Part shown: piece by piece, positions 8,841-17,295 of the stretch | How positions within the stretch are numbered: position 1 is the first letter of the stretch | How the letters are laid out: every line of letters starts with the position of its first letter | Origin: Oscillospiraceae bacterium | GTDB lineage: Bacteria; Bacillota; Clostridia; Oscillospirales; JAAYXM01 | Length of the DNA stretch: 38,091 nt | Assembly: GCA_017421025.1 (NCBI GenBank) | Contig: JAFQME010000025.1 | Span: forward strand, 1-38,091 | Direction: 5' to 3' | Made by a program: the position numbers and the translations under genes | The notes under the pieces: generated by a model | What the model saw: only the letters and a program-made list of their open reading frames with translations | The model's database searches: none | Told to the model about the DNA's origin: nothing

Positions 8841-10834
8841 ATGAGCAAGTTTTTTGGATTTTTGAAAGCAAAAAAATGGCTGGCAGTAATTCTTGCCTGC
8901 GTAGGTGTAGGTATCATCGGAGTTGCCGGGTTTGCCATTTATACCGCAACCCATGCGGATATCATGCCGAATGTCCGGGTTGAGAACCTCGCACTTGGCG
9001 GAATGACCCGTGAGGAAGCAATTGAAGCGATGGGTGCAATCGACGAGGAGTACGGTGCGTCAACCTTCAATATCACAGCGGCAGATACCATCACTCCGGT
9101 GGTGGGAAAAGAACTCAATGTCCGTTTGGATAAAGAAGCGGTTGCTGACGAAGCCATCAAAGTCGGACACGAGGGAAATCTGTGGCAGCGGATGCTTGCC
9201 ACCGCAAAGACTTTGACCTCGGGTCATGAAATTGCTCCGGTGGTTGTCTTGGATGAAGATTTACTGGGTGTGATTATCGAGCGTGTTTCCGCAGCCAATG
9301 TGGAACCGCAGGATGCTACCTTCCGTGTGGAAAAGGATCAATTGATCCTCACTCCGCCGGTAGACGGTAAGCATTTTGATATCGAAGCCTTAAAAACCCG
9401 TATTCGTGAGAAGTTTCAAGAAAAAGATTACGGCGATATGGTGCTCACCATGGAGCCGTGGGAAGCAAAACCCATCAACCTTGATGAAGTGTATGCGGAA
9501 GTGCATACCGAGGCAAAAGATGCGGTTATTGAAACCAAAGACGGGAAAAAGGTGCTCACCCCTCATGTCGTGGGTGTAGATTTCGATCTTGCGGCGGCAA
9601 AAGAGAAGCTTGCCCAAACCCCGGATGAAGAAATTAGAATCACCCTTACACTGACTCAGCCGAAGGTGACCACAGCGTCCCTGCAGTCCTCCAACGAACT
9701 CTTCGGACATACACTTTCGAAAGTCACCACTCGTTACAGCGCCAAAAAACCAACCGTGTCAGCAATGTCAAACTTGCAGCGAAACTGATCAACGGTACCG
9801 TCCTGAATCCGGGCGAGGTATTCTCCTATAATAAGGTGGTCGGTCCCCGTACCACCGCCCGTGGCTTCAAAGCGGCGGCAATCTTTGCGGCAGGCGAAGT
9901 GGTAGACGGTATTGGCGGCGGTATTTGTCAGGTGTCCAGTACGTTGTACATGGCATCCATCTATGCGGATTTGGAAACTGTCAAGCGTACCAACCATTCG
10001 TTCTATGTTGACTATGCACCCAAAGGTCACGACGCAACCGTGGTTTACGGCTCCATTGACTTCCAGTTTAAAAATAACACCGACGCACCGATTAAGATTT
10101 TTGCATCTGCAAACAACACCTCGGTGACCGTTACCATTAAGGGCACCGCAAGCACGAAAAAAACGGTCAAACTGCAAACCAAGACCATCAGCACCACTCC
10201 GTTTACCGAAAAGACGGTGGTTGACCCAGCCCTCAAGCCGGGTGAACGTGTGGTCAGACAGGCAGGTCAAAACGGCATGCGTCTTGAGGTCTATCGTGTG
10301 GTATACGATGAAAACGGGAAAGTACTTCGAAATGAACATGAAAACACTACCCGCTATAAACCCATGCCGCAGATTGTGAGTGTGGGTCCGGAAGCCCCGG
10401 CGGTTGCGCCGCAGCAGCAGCCGGCACAACAACAGCCGACTCAACAGCAGCCGACTCAGCAGCAGCCGACACAGCAACAGCCGACTCAGCAGCAGCCGAC
10501 GCAGCAACAGCCGACTCAGCAACAACCGACTCAACAGCAGCCGGCACAACAGCAGCCGACTCAGCAGCAGCCGACTCAACAGCAGCCGACTCAGCAACAG
10601 CCGACTCAACAACAGCCGACTCAGCAGCAGCCGGCCCAACAGCAGCCGACTCAGCAGCAGTCGACGCAACAACAGCCGACTCAGCAACAGCCGACGCAAC
10701 AACAGCCGACTCAGCAACAGCCGACTCAGCAGCAGCCGGCACAGCAACAGCCGACTCAGCAGCAGCCAGCACAACAGCAGCCGACTCAGCAACAGCCGGC
10801 ACAACAACAGCCGACTGAAACTCCGGCGCAATAA
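8841..10834 (+). pseudogene. VanW-family surface protein, interrupted by a one-base frame break
   Basis: One VanW-family gene is split over two reading frames. The first frame (8841-9788) gives a membrane anchor (WLAVILACVGVGIIGVAGFAI) and a YoaR-type peptidoglycan-binding region, then LFGHTLSKVTTRYSAKK. It leaves frame in the A6 run at 9744-9749 and stops at 9788. The other frame is open from about 9749 to 10834 and continues the VanW domain without loss: NRVSNVKLAAKLINGTVL, GEVFSYNKVVGPRT, GGGICQVSSTLY and HDATVVYGSIDF. One extra A in the run would join them into a protein of about 664 residues. The start at 8841 has GGGGAGA eight bases upstream. The tail is a 27-copy Gln-rich repeat. VanW proteins are envelope-associated and of unclear function; the gene occurs alone here, without a vancomycin cluster. 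Sequencing error, recent mutation and phase variation are all possible. Confidence 0.85.
10412..10816 (+). repeat. 27-copy 15-base tandem repeat coding for QQQPT/QQQPA
   Basis: The unit is CARCARCARCCGRCN and is repeated 27 times without interruption at the protein level. The fifth residue is Thr in most copies and Ala in copies 1, 9, 15, 22, 24 and 26; copy 17 has Ser in place of Pro. Synonymous CAA/CAG and ACT/ACG changes make the DNA less uniform than the protein. It forms a flexible C-terminal tail of the VanW protein, such as is used to span or bind the cell wall. Confidence 0.95.
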
Positions 10835-10840
10835 CGAAGC

Positions 10841-10873
10841 AAAAAAGCCAAGTGCCTTGCACTTGGCTTTTTT
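10841..10873. terminator. Bidirectional terminator between vanW and the TipAS gene
   Basis: AAAAAAGCCAAGTGC (10841-10855) pairs perfectly with GCACTTGGCTTTTTT (10859-10873) around a three-base CTT loop. The flanking A6 and T6 make it work in both directions. Confidence 0.88.
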
Positions 10874-10880
10874 GATCAGA

Positions 10881-11258
10881 TTATTTTTTGCAATAGATTT
10901 TAATTGCTTTGCTGATAAACTCTGCAGTTCCGGTAGCATGCCGGTCGATGTTTGTTTGAAACCGTTTATCGAGAACATACATCTGACCGAGACCTGCCAA
11001 AATTTCGTCAGTACATTGGTAGTAGTGCTCGGTGAGATGTTCCTGAAGCTGTTTTACAAGGGTCTGCACCTCAGGAGAATCACTTGTCTTGCCTTGGTTC
11101 ATGCGGTTGGCAAACTCAGCAAGAATCCTGTTCATTTCTGTGGTGAGGGCATCCCATGTTTCTTTTGAATATTGCTTTGTTTTTTCTGCGTACTGCTTGT
11201 ATGCGTGAGTTTTGCCCCAACGTGTTTGTACTTCAGTGTTGTATCCGTCCAGCTTCAT
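10881..11258 (-). CDS. Stand-alone TipAS antibiotic-recognition domain protein
   Basis: A 125-residue soluble protein that matches the C-terminal drug-binding domain of TipA/Mta-type MerR regulators. The matching blocks are YSKETWDALTTEMNRI, SDSPEVQTLVKQLQEHL, the CTDEILAGLGQMYV segment, DKRFQTNID and GTAEFISKAIKIY. In TipA this domain folds around thiopeptides and other drugs. Here no MerR DNA-binding region precedes it: an in-frame stop lies about 20 bases upstream. It could therefore act as a drug sequestrator, as the short TipAS form does in Streptomyces (established for TipA; inferred here). The start is ATG 11258, or GTG 11261 directly before it; the ribosome site (GTGGGG) is weak. It lies 60 bases downstream of tkt on the same strand, with a terminator between. 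Confidence 0.82.
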   Translation of the reverse strand: MKLDGYNTEVQTRWGKTHAYKQYAEKTKQYSKETWDALTTEMNRILAEFANRMNQGKTSDSPEVQTLVKQLQEHLTEHYYQCTDEILAGLGQMYVLDKRFQTNIDRHATGTAEFISKAIKIYCKK

Positions 11259-11283
11259 CACCCCACAAGAATTGTAAAATCAA

Positions 11284-11312
11284 AACAGGCACAGCGTTCT
11301 GCTGTGCCTGTT
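11284..11312 (-). terminator. Intrinsic terminator of tkt
   Basis: AACAGGCACAGC (11284-11295) pairs with GCTGTGCCTGTT (11301-11312). In the minus direction the stem is followed by TTGATTTT. The TipAS gene starts just after it, so that gene depends on read-through or an unseen promoter. Confidence 0.75.
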
Positions 11313-11321
11313 GGTAAGCTT

Positions 11322-13301
11322 TTAGAGGACGCTCTTTGCGAGATCGACCACGTTCTGAACCGTGAAGCCGAACTTCTCAAACAGAGTGCCTGCCGGAGCG
11401 GATGCGCCGAAGGAGTCGATGGTAAGGGTCTTGCCGTCGAGACCAACGTACTTATCCCAACCGAAGGAGGAGCCTGCTTCTACCGCAACACGGGCACGGA
11501 CTGCGCACGGCAGGACGGATTCCTTGTATGCAGCATCCTGCATCTCGAAGAGCGTCATGGACGGCATGCTGACCACACGAGCGTCAACACCCTGTGCTGC
11601 AAGTTCTGCGTGAGCTTTGTAGACCAGCTCGACTTCGGAGCCGGAAGCAATCAGGATGACATCCGGAGTTTCCTTCTTGGAGTCGAGGAGGACATATGCA
11701 CCACGCAGTGCTTCACGACCGGTTTCTGCATACTGCGGGAGATTCTGGCGGGTGAGTGCCAAACCGACCGGATGAGAACCGTTGGTGACCGCATAGAGCC
11801 AGCCTGCTGCAGTTTCCTTGCCGTCTGCCGGGCGGAAATCCACAAAGCCCGGAATTGCACGCATTGCGGAAAGCTGTTCAATCGGCTGATGGGTCGGACC
11901 GTCTTCGCCAACACCGATGCTGTCGTGGGTGAAGATGTAAGTGGTCGGAAGCCCCATGAGTGCCGCAAGACGCATGGAGGGCTTGACATAATCCGAGAAT
12001 ACAAAGAAGGTTGCGCCGTAGGGGATGAGGCCACCGTGTGCTGCGACTGCGTTCATGATTGCGCCCATTGCATGCTCACGGACACCGAAGTGCAGATTCT
12101 GACCTGCACGGTCGTCCTTGGAGAAGTCGCCCTTGCCCTTCATGTCACTCTTATTGGACGGAGCAAGGTCAGCCGAACCGCCGAAGAGGTTCGGAACGAT
12201 TTCTGCCAAACGGTTGAGAACAGTACCTGAGGTTGCACGGGTTGCTGCCGGCTTGTCTTCAAACTGCCAGAAGTCCGGAGTATCGATCTTGGAAGCGTCA
12301 GCCGAGCCCTTCATCCATTCGGTCCACTCAGCAGCGAGCTCCGGATATGCGCTCTGGTATGCTGCGAATGCCGCATCCCAGTTGTCAGCATTCTTGTTGA
12401 GGTTTGCAATGAGATCATCCATGTATGCCTTGACGTCGTCAGCGACAAAGAATGCATCTTCCGGCATACCGAGGTTTTCTTTCAGAATCTTGATATTTTC
12501 ATCGCCGAGCGGCTCGCCGTGCGAGGATGCACTGCCTGCCTTCGGAGAACCGTAGCCGATTACGGTGGTGATCTTAATCAAACTCGGCTTGTCAGAAACA
12601 GCTTTTGCTGCATTGATTGCGTTTTCGATTGCATCAATATCGTTTCCGTCTTCGATCGACTGGGTGTGCCAGCCGTAAGAATCAAAGCGTGCAACCACAT
12701 CTTCGGTAAATGCGATGTCGGTGTTGCCTTCAATGGTGATGGAGTTGGAGTCGTAAAGCAAAATCAGCTTGCCAAGACCCAAAGTTCCTGCCAGCGATGC
12801 AGCTTCCGCAGCAACGCCTTCCATCAAACAACCGTCGCCGCACAGGACGTATGTATAATGATCCACGATTTCATGGCCCGGGCGATTGAACTTTGCAGCA
12901 AGGTGTGCTTCTGCCATTGCCATACCAACACCGTTTGCGATTCCCTGACCGAGCGGACCGGTGGTGATTTCAACACCGGTGGTGTGACCGTATTCCGGAT
13001 GTCCCGGAGTGAGGCTTCCTGCCTGACGGAAGCTCTTGAGATCGTCCATGGTCAGACCGTAGCCAAACAGATGGAACATGGTATAGAGCATTGCGGAGCC
13101 GTGACCCGCAGACAGAATGAAACGGTCACGGTCGACAAAGTTCGGGTTCTTCGGGCTGTGCTTCATAGCCTTTGCCCAAATGGTATATGCGATGGGAGCA
13201 GCACCGAGCGGGAGACCCGGATGCCCGGATTTTGCCTTCTGAACGGTTTCAGCAGACAAAACACGCAGTGTATTGATTGCTTTTTGATCCAGTTGATTCA
13301 T
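11322..13301 (-). CDS. tkt: Transketolase
   Basis: A TPP-dependent enzyme of the non-oxidative pentose phosphate pathway that transfers two-carbon units between sugar phosphates in the cytosol. The 659-residue length is standard for full-length bacterial transketolase. The N-terminal block is [15 protein letters not shown], the TPP/Mg2+ motif GDG is at 155-157 with N186 as the downstream ligand, and the catalytic-half block is [14 protein letters not shown] with the phosphate-binding FVFSDY. The start is the ATG at 13301, with GAGGTGA five bases upstream; a longer frame to 13337 would run through the -10 box. Its promoter is at 13336-13364. Confidence 0.97.
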   Translation of the reverse strand: MNQLDQKAINTLRVLSAETVQKAKSGHPGLPLGAAPIAYTIWAKAMKHSPKNPNFVDRDRFILSAGHGSAMLYTMFHLFGYGLTMDDLKSFRQAGSLTPGHPEYGHTTGVEITTGPLGQGIANGVGMAMAEAHLAAKFNRPGHEIVDHYTYVLCGDGCLMEGVAAEAASLAGTLGLGKLILLYDSNSITIEGNTDIAFTEDVVARFDSYGWHTQSIEDGNDIDAIENAINAAKAVSDKPSLIKITTVIGYGSPKAGSASSHGEPLGDENIKILKENLGMPEDAFFVADDVKAYMDDLIANLNKNADNWDAAFAAYQSAYPELAAEWTEWMKGSADASKIDTPDFWQFEDKPAATRATSGTVLNRLAEIVPNLFGGSADLAPSNKSDMKGKGDFSKDDRAGQNLHFGVREHAMGAIMNAVAAHGGLIPYGATFFVFSDYVKPSMRLAALMGLPTTYIFTHDSIGVGEDGPTHQPIEQLSAMRAIPGFVDFRPADGKETAAGWLYAVTNGSHPVGLALTRQNLPQYAETGREALRGAYVLLDSKKETPDVILIASGSEVELVYKAHAELAAQGVDARVVSMPSMTLFEMQDAAYKESVLPCAVRARVAVEAGSSFGWDKYVGLDGKTLTIDSFGASAPAGTLFEKFGFTVQNVVDLAKSVL

Positions 13302-13335
13302 ATCATTCACCTCTGTTAAGTTTACAAGTATTTTC

Positions 13336-13364
13336 ATTATACACCATATTTCCTCGCTTGTGTA
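13336..13364 (-). promoter_or_regulatory. Promoter of tkt
   Basis: On the minus strand TACACA, 17 bases, then a perfect TATAAT. It lies 34 bases upstream of the chosen tkt start and diverges from the deacetylase operon promoter. Confidence 0.65.
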
Positions 13365-13409
13365 CCTTTTTTTTACTGAAATGAAAAATAAGAGAAAAGA
13401 AAATTTGCA

Positions 13410-13438
13410 TAGACATTGAAAAATCTTTGTGTTATACT
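13410..13438 (+). promoter_or_regulatory. Promoter of the deacetylase/sugar operon
   Basis: TAGACA, 17 bases, then TATACT; each box has five of six consensus bases. An AT-rich ATATATTATATATAATAA stretch lies between the -10 box and the ribosome site. No clear operator dyad for the ROK regulator was found. Confidence 0.65.
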
Positions 13439-13471
13439 GGAATATATTATATATAATAAGGAGATTTTACC

Positions 13472-14179
13472 ATGAATGTTTTGGCGATCGGCTGCCATCC
13501 GGACGATCTTGAGATCGCTTGTTACGGTACCTTGGCACGCTTGGTAAAAGAAGGTCATAACGTGTACCTCGCCCATGTCGCAAACGGCAATATGGGTCAT
13601 GCCATCATCATGCCGAAGGAACTCGGTGAAATGCGTGAGCAGGAAGCCATCCGTGCAGGCGAGATGATCGGTGCAAAGAAGGTCTACAATGTGGACATCG
13701 GGGACTGTGTGGTTGGCCGTGATTATTGGGAAACATACCGCCGTGTGGTCGGGATCATCCGTGAAGTCCAGCCGGATTTCATCATCACCCACAATCCGGA
13801 AGACTATATGCAGGACCATGTCGAGGTCAGCAAAATCGTGTTTGAAGCGAGCTTTACTGCAAGTGTTCCGCATATGTTCCCGGAATTTGAAAACCCTGCA
13901 GCAGTTGTCCCAATTTACTATATGGACACCCTGGGCGGTCACGGCTTCGTGCCCGAGCAGTATGTCGATATCACCGAAGAAATTGAGTTAAAACTCCGTG
14001 CTCTTGAGTGCCACGAGAGCCAGATCAAGTGGATGCTGGAGCATGATAAGATCGACTTTGTCGAGTGGGTCCGAGCCAGTTCACGCTACCGTGGCCTGCA
14101 GTCGGGTGTCCAGTATGCCGAGGGCTTTATCATGTGCAAAGCCCATTCCAGAGCTTGTTGCAAACGGCACTTGCCGTAA
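13472..14179 (+). CDS. PIG-L family deacetylase
   Basis: A 235-residue zinc-dependent de-N-acetylase of the LmbE/PIG-L family, which removes acetyl from N-acetylglucosamine groups of small conjugates or free sugars. The metal and catalytic motif HPDD is at 9-12, and the second metal histidine is in THNPEDYMQDH (H116). The family C-terminal YAEGF block is present, and the chain ends with an HLP tail. There is no signal peptide, so it works in the cytosol. The start ATG at 13472 has AAGGAG at good spacing. It is the first gene of a five-gene operon. With an isomerase/deaminase-like protein next to it, its likely role is to deacetylate an amino-sugar derivative before further breakdown. The substrate is not readable. 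Confidence 0.88.
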   Translation: MNVLAIGCHPDDLEIACYGTLARLVKEGHNVYLAHVANGNMGHAIIMPKELGEMREQEAIRAGEMIGAKKVYNVDIGDCVVGRDYWETYRRVVGIIREVQPDFIITHNPEDYMQDHVEVSKIVFEASFTASVPHMFPEFENPAAVVPIYYMDTLGGHGFVPEQYVDITEEIELKLRALECHESQIKWMLEHDKIDFVEWVRASSRYRGLQSGVQYAEGFIMCKAHSRACCKRHLP

Positions 14180-14205
14180 AATAAAAAATAAGAGGAGATG
14201 TTACC

Positions 14206-15153
14206 GTGAATTTTCTGAGTACTGTTAAAGGTTCTTTGCTGGAAGGCTTCTATCCGGCAGGTTGGGATTTTGAAAAGATCGATGCTTGCTGCTCCAACCC
14301 GGCAGAAGAAATCACCAAGCGCCAGGATTTCTGGCATCCGGACTTTGAACCCATCCCGTGTGCAAACGTGGCTGAGTTCGATATGATGATGGGTCACGAA
14401 ATCGCAAACGAAATCAAGCGTGCCCGTGATGATGGCAAGAAGCTCATCATGATCCTGCCGGCAGGCCCGATGGGTATGTACCGCTGGGCTACCTACTTCT
14501 TAAACGAGTGGGATATCGATTGCTCTCATGTCTATGGCTTTAACATGGACGAGTGGGCAGATGGCGACGGCAACACCTTGGATCCGTCCAACCCGGGTTC
14601 CTTCACCTATGCAATGACCAACGCATTCTACGGCAAACTCAATAAGGGTGTGCCGGTTTCCCAGCGTAACTTCGCAACCAAAGAAAACCTTCCGACCTAT
14701 CCGGAAAAGATTGCAGCCCTCAAAGCAGAAGGCGCTCGCATGATTACCACGTTCGGGATCGGTCGTATGTGCCACATCGCATTCTGGGAACCCCAGTTTG
14801 CAGCAGAATTTGCATCCGATGCAGAGTGGAAGCAGCAGATGTACCGCATCGGTGCAAAGCTCCATCCGCTCACCATTGAGCAGAACGCACTCACCAGCTT
14901 CAAGAGCCGTACCACTTTGGTTCCGTGCCGTGCAAACACCATCGGCCCGGGCATCTTCCTCCAGTCCGATAAGATCATCGGCGGTTGTGACGGCGCACTC
15001 TCCCGCGGTATGCAGTGGCAGGGTATGTCCTTGTGGATGACTTTGCGTTACGGTCCGTCCATGTGGGTCACTTCTTCCTATATGCCGACCATCGCAGGTC
15101 GCCTGTTCTTCCTGGAAGAGCTGGCAGGTCCGCTGGTTGCTGAGTGTAACTAA
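14206..15153 (+). CDS. NagB-like glucosamine-6-phosphate isomerase/deaminase family protein
   Basis: A 315-residue member of the sugar-phosphate isomerase family to which glucosamine-6-phosphate deaminase belongs. It is longer than NagB (about 266). It keeps GFNMDEW (D115/E116, matching the NagB ring-opening aspartate region) and GIG-x3-HIAF-x-EP with H190 and E195. However, the usual GIGxDGH is GIGRMCH, so the Asp and Gly before the catalytic His are Met188 and Cys189. Reaction on a phosphorylated amino sugar is plausible; a different substrate or a lost deaminase step is equally possible. The start is the GTG at 14206, behind AGAGGAG. It lies 26 bases after the deacetylase gene and 19 before the oxidoreductase gene. 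Confidence 0.8.
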   Translation: MNFLSTVKGSLLEGFYPAGWDFEKIDACCSNPAEEITKRQDFWHPDFEPIPCANVAEFDMMMGHEIANEIKRARDDGKKLIMILPAGPMGMYRWATYFLNEWDIDCSHVYGFNMDEWADGDGNTLDPSNPGSFTYAMTNAFYGKLNKGVPVSQRNFATKENLPTYPEKIAALKAEGARMITTFGIGRMCHIAFWEPQFAAEFASDAEWKQQMYRIGAKLHPLTIEQNALTSFKSRTTLVPCRANTIGPGIFLQSDKIIGGCDGALSRGMQWQGMSLWMTLRYGPSMWVTSSYMPTIAGRLFFLEELAGPLVAECN

Positions 15154-15172
15154 TTTTTGGAGGTAGTTTATC

Positions 15173-16213
15173 ATGAAAAAAGTCAAATGGGGCGTTATCG
15201 GCGCCGGCGGTATTGCTGACCGTCGCACCCTGCCGGGCATGATGCTGGCAGACAATGCAGAACTCATTGCTGTTATGGAAATCAACATGGAGCTTGCTGA
15301 AAAGCTTCGTGCAAAGTACAATGCAAAGCGTGCATACGACAACTATCAGGATCTCCTCGCAGATCCGGAAATCGAAGCAGTTTATATTGCTTCCCCGGTC
15401 AACTGCCACAAGGAGCAGGTCATCGCTGCTGCAAAGGCAAAGAAGCAGATCCTGGTCGAAAAGCCCATCTGCGGCACCATCGAAGAGGGTGAAGAAGTTC
15501 TGCGCATCTGTGCGGAAGAAGGCGTTAAGGTCGCAACCGGCCTGATGATGCGTTATCACACCTACCATCAGACCATGAAGCAGCTCATCGCAGACGGTAA
15601 GCTTGGCCAGATCGTTTCTGCACGTGCTCAGCTGACTTGCTGGTATCCGGACATCCCGGGTGCATGGCGTCAGGTCAAGGCACTCGCAGGCGGCGGCTCG
15701 CTGACCGACATGGGCGTGCATTGTATCGACCTTCTCCAGTACATCATCGGCTCTAAGGCAAAGAAGGTTGTCAGCTTCTGCTCCACCAACAGCTTCAGCT
15801 ATGATGTTGAGGACCAGTCCTCTACCATGATCGAGCTGGAAAACGGCGCATTTGCATACGTTGATGCAAACTTCAACATTCCGGACGCAGCAGCAAAGTG
15901 CCGCATGGAAATCTATGGTACTCGTGGCAGCATCCTTGCTGAGGGCACCATCAGCCAGATCGAAGCGGGTACCATCTCGGTCGTCATCTCGGAAGAGGGC
16001 GGCTACGATGCACAGCAGAGCCGCAACGATGTCGCTCCGCTCGAAATCGAAGCAGAGTTCGGCAACATGTACACCAAGGAAATCGAATCCTTCGGCCGCT
16101 CCATCACCGACGGTGCGAAGATTGAAGTTCCGGCAGAAGATGCAATCCAGGTTCAGAAGGTCATTGAGGCTGCGTACGAATCTGTTGAGACCGGCAAGGT
16201 CATCTCCCTGTAA
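15173..16213 (+). CDS. Gfo/Idh/MocA family NAD(P)-dependent oxidoreductase
   Basis: A 346-residue sugar or inositol dehydrogenase-like enzyme. The N-terminal Rossmann fold has GAGGIA (10-15), and the conserved catalytic-lysine motif EKP is at 96-98. The C-terminal substrate domain carries GGGSLTDMGVHCIDLLQY with D179, H183 and D186 as the usual sugar-contacting residues. No signal peptide is present. The start ATG at 15173 has TGGAGG upstream. It may oxidise or epimerise the sugar released by the operon's deacetylase, through a 3-keto intermediate as many relatives do (family knowledge; specificity inferred). Two tandem hairpins follow the gene. Confidence 0.92.
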   Translation: MKKVKWGVIGAGGIADRRTLPGMMLADNAELIAVMEINMELAEKLRAKYNAKRAYDNYQDLLADPEIEAVYIASPVNCHKEQVIAAAKAKKQILVEKPICGTIEEGEEVLRICAEEGVKVATGLMMRYHTYHQTMKQLIADGKLGQIVSARAQLTCWYPDIPGAWRQVKALAGGGSLTDMGVHCIDLLQYIIGSKAKKVVSFCSTNSFSYDVEDQSSTMIELENGAFAYVDANFNIPDAAAKCRMEIYGTRGSILAEGTISQIEAGTISVVISEEGGYDAQQSRNDVAPLEIEAEFGNMYTKEIESFGRSITDGAKIEVPAEDAIQVQKVIEAAYESVETGKVISL

Positions 16214-16222
16214 GATTTTTTA

Positions 16223-16297
16223 TTCGGATGCCGAGGAACCCCTCGGCATCCGAAACAGAGCAGAGCAGACAGCGTGCGGTGTCTGTTGTGCTCTGTT
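16223..16297 (+). other. Two tandem RNA hairpins inside the sugar operon
   Basis: The first hairpin is a perfect 14-bp stem, TTCGGATGCCGAGG (16223-16236) with CCTCGGCATCCGAA (16241-16254), around an AACC loop. The second begins at once: AACAGAGCA (16254-16262) pairs with TGCTCTGTT (16289-16297), extended by AGACA/TGTCT inside. Neither has a T run directly after it, so they are not classic terminators. They sit between the oxidoreductase and kinase genes and could stabilise the upstream mRNA or lower expression of the kinase and regulator. Confidence 0.7.
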
Positions 16298-16325
16298 TGA
16301 GATTTTAGAGAAAGGTTGATTTTTT

Positions 16326-17267
16326 ATGTACGATATCGCTTGTATCGGCATTTTGGTAGCCGATGTCATCTGCAAAACTGTGGACCAGATTCCCGAGTCC
16401 GGAAAGCTTGGTCTGATTGACAGCCTGCGTTTGTATAACGGCGGCTGTGCCATGAGTGCGGCGGCAGACCTCTCCATTCTGGGCGCAAACACCGCAATTC
16501 TCGGTAAAATCGGCAACGACGGCTTCGGTATGCACCTGAAGGGTGTATTGGATGACTATCGTGTCAATACCGACGGTTTGGTAGTCGACCCGAATGTGGA
16601 CACTTCTGCATCCGTTGTGTTGGTTGAATCCAGCGGCGAACGCACGTTCCTGCATTGTAAGAGTTCCAATGCGGCATTCACCGATAAAGATGTCAATTTC
16701 GATGTCATCGGTGATTCCAAGATCGTCTTTGTTGCAGGCTCCATGCTCATGGACGGATTTGACGGTGAACCGTGTGCACGAGTGCTGAAAAAAGCAAAAG
16801 AAATGGGCAAGATCACCGCATTGGATACCGCATGGGACGATAGCGGACGTTGGATGAAATTGCTCGGCCCGGCGCTGCAGTATGTGGATTATTTCCTCCC
16901 GTCAATCGAGGAAGCTTGTGAACTTTCGGGCGAGACCGATCCGGACAAAATCGCAGATGTATTCTTTGATTATGGGGTCAAGCACGTTGCGATTAAAATG
17001 GGCTCTAAGGGCTCTTACTACCGTGAAAGCCGTGAAGCAGAGGGCAAGTATGTCCCCCGCTTTACCGTGGATGCGGTGGATACAACAGGCGCAGGTGATT
17101 CTTTCTGTGCAGGCTTTTTGTATGGTCTTTCCATCGGACTTCCGATGAAAGATTGCTGTGTGGTCGGTAATGCGGTCGGCGCACATTGCGTGCAAGCGGT
17201 CGGCGCAACCACCGGCATTCGTCCATATTCTGAAATCAAGCGCTTTATTGAAGAACGCACCAAATAA
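16326..17267 (+). CDS. PfkB/ribokinase-family carbohydrate kinase
   Basis: A 313-residue cytosolic sugar kinase. The N-terminal sugar-binding region has NGGCAMSAAADLSILG (PfkB signature 1, near 38-53), and the second signature is DTTGAGDSFCAGF (252-264), with the anion hole GAGD and catalytic Asp258. It would phosphorylate the sugar or sugar derivative handled by the upstream enzymes; ribokinase, 2-keto-3-deoxygluconate kinase and fructokinase relatives cannot be separated by eye. The start ATG at 16326 has AGAAAGG upstream. It is the fourth gene of the operon and ends 28 bases before the ROK regulator. Confidence 0.92.
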   Translation: MYDIACIGILVADVICKTVDQIPESGKLGLIDSLRLYNGGCAMSAAADLSILGANTAILGKIGNDGFGMHLKGVLDDYRVNTDGLVVDPNVDTSASVVLVESSGERTFLHCKSSNAAFTDKDVNFDVIGDSKIVFVAGSMLMDGFDGEPCARVLKKAKEMGKITALDTAWDDSGRWMKLLGPALQYVDYFLPSIEEACELSGETDPDKIADVFFDYGVKHVAIKMGSKGSYYRESREAEGKYVPRFTVDAVDTTGAGDSFCAGFLYGLSIGLPMKDCCVVGNAVGAHCVQAVGATTGIRPYSEIKRFIEERTK

Positions 17268-17295
17268 AATCAGAACGAAAGAGAAGGGAAAAAGT

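Noticed and set aside
9744..9750. Programmed -1 frameshift site in the VanW gene
   Set aside because: The run is A6-C in the phase AAA AAA C, not A AAA AAC; the upstream tRNA could not re-pair well, and no downstream stimulatory hairpin is evident. Mutation or error is simpler.
10412..10816. CRISPR array
   Set aside because: The unit is 15 bases with no spacers and codes in frame for a Gln-rich tail.
9734..10978. Long minus-strand open frame made of RLLLSRLLLC repeats
   Set aside because: It is the complement of the 27-copy Gln-rich repeat of the VanW gene. The low-complexity Leu/Arg text, lack of a ribosome site and the frame of real VanW sequence on the other strand show it is a shadow.
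10380..11168. Plus-strand frame rich in Ser, Arg and Asn
   Set aside because: It is the same repeat read in another frame, and it continues into the complement of the TipAS gene.
11172..13319. Two long plus-strand frames
   Set aside because: Both are antisense to transketolase, whose motifs are complete.
16221..16297. Intrinsic terminator after the oxidoreductase gene
   Set aside because: Both stems are strong, but no T tract follows either of them and the operon continues. They were kept as RNA hairpins.
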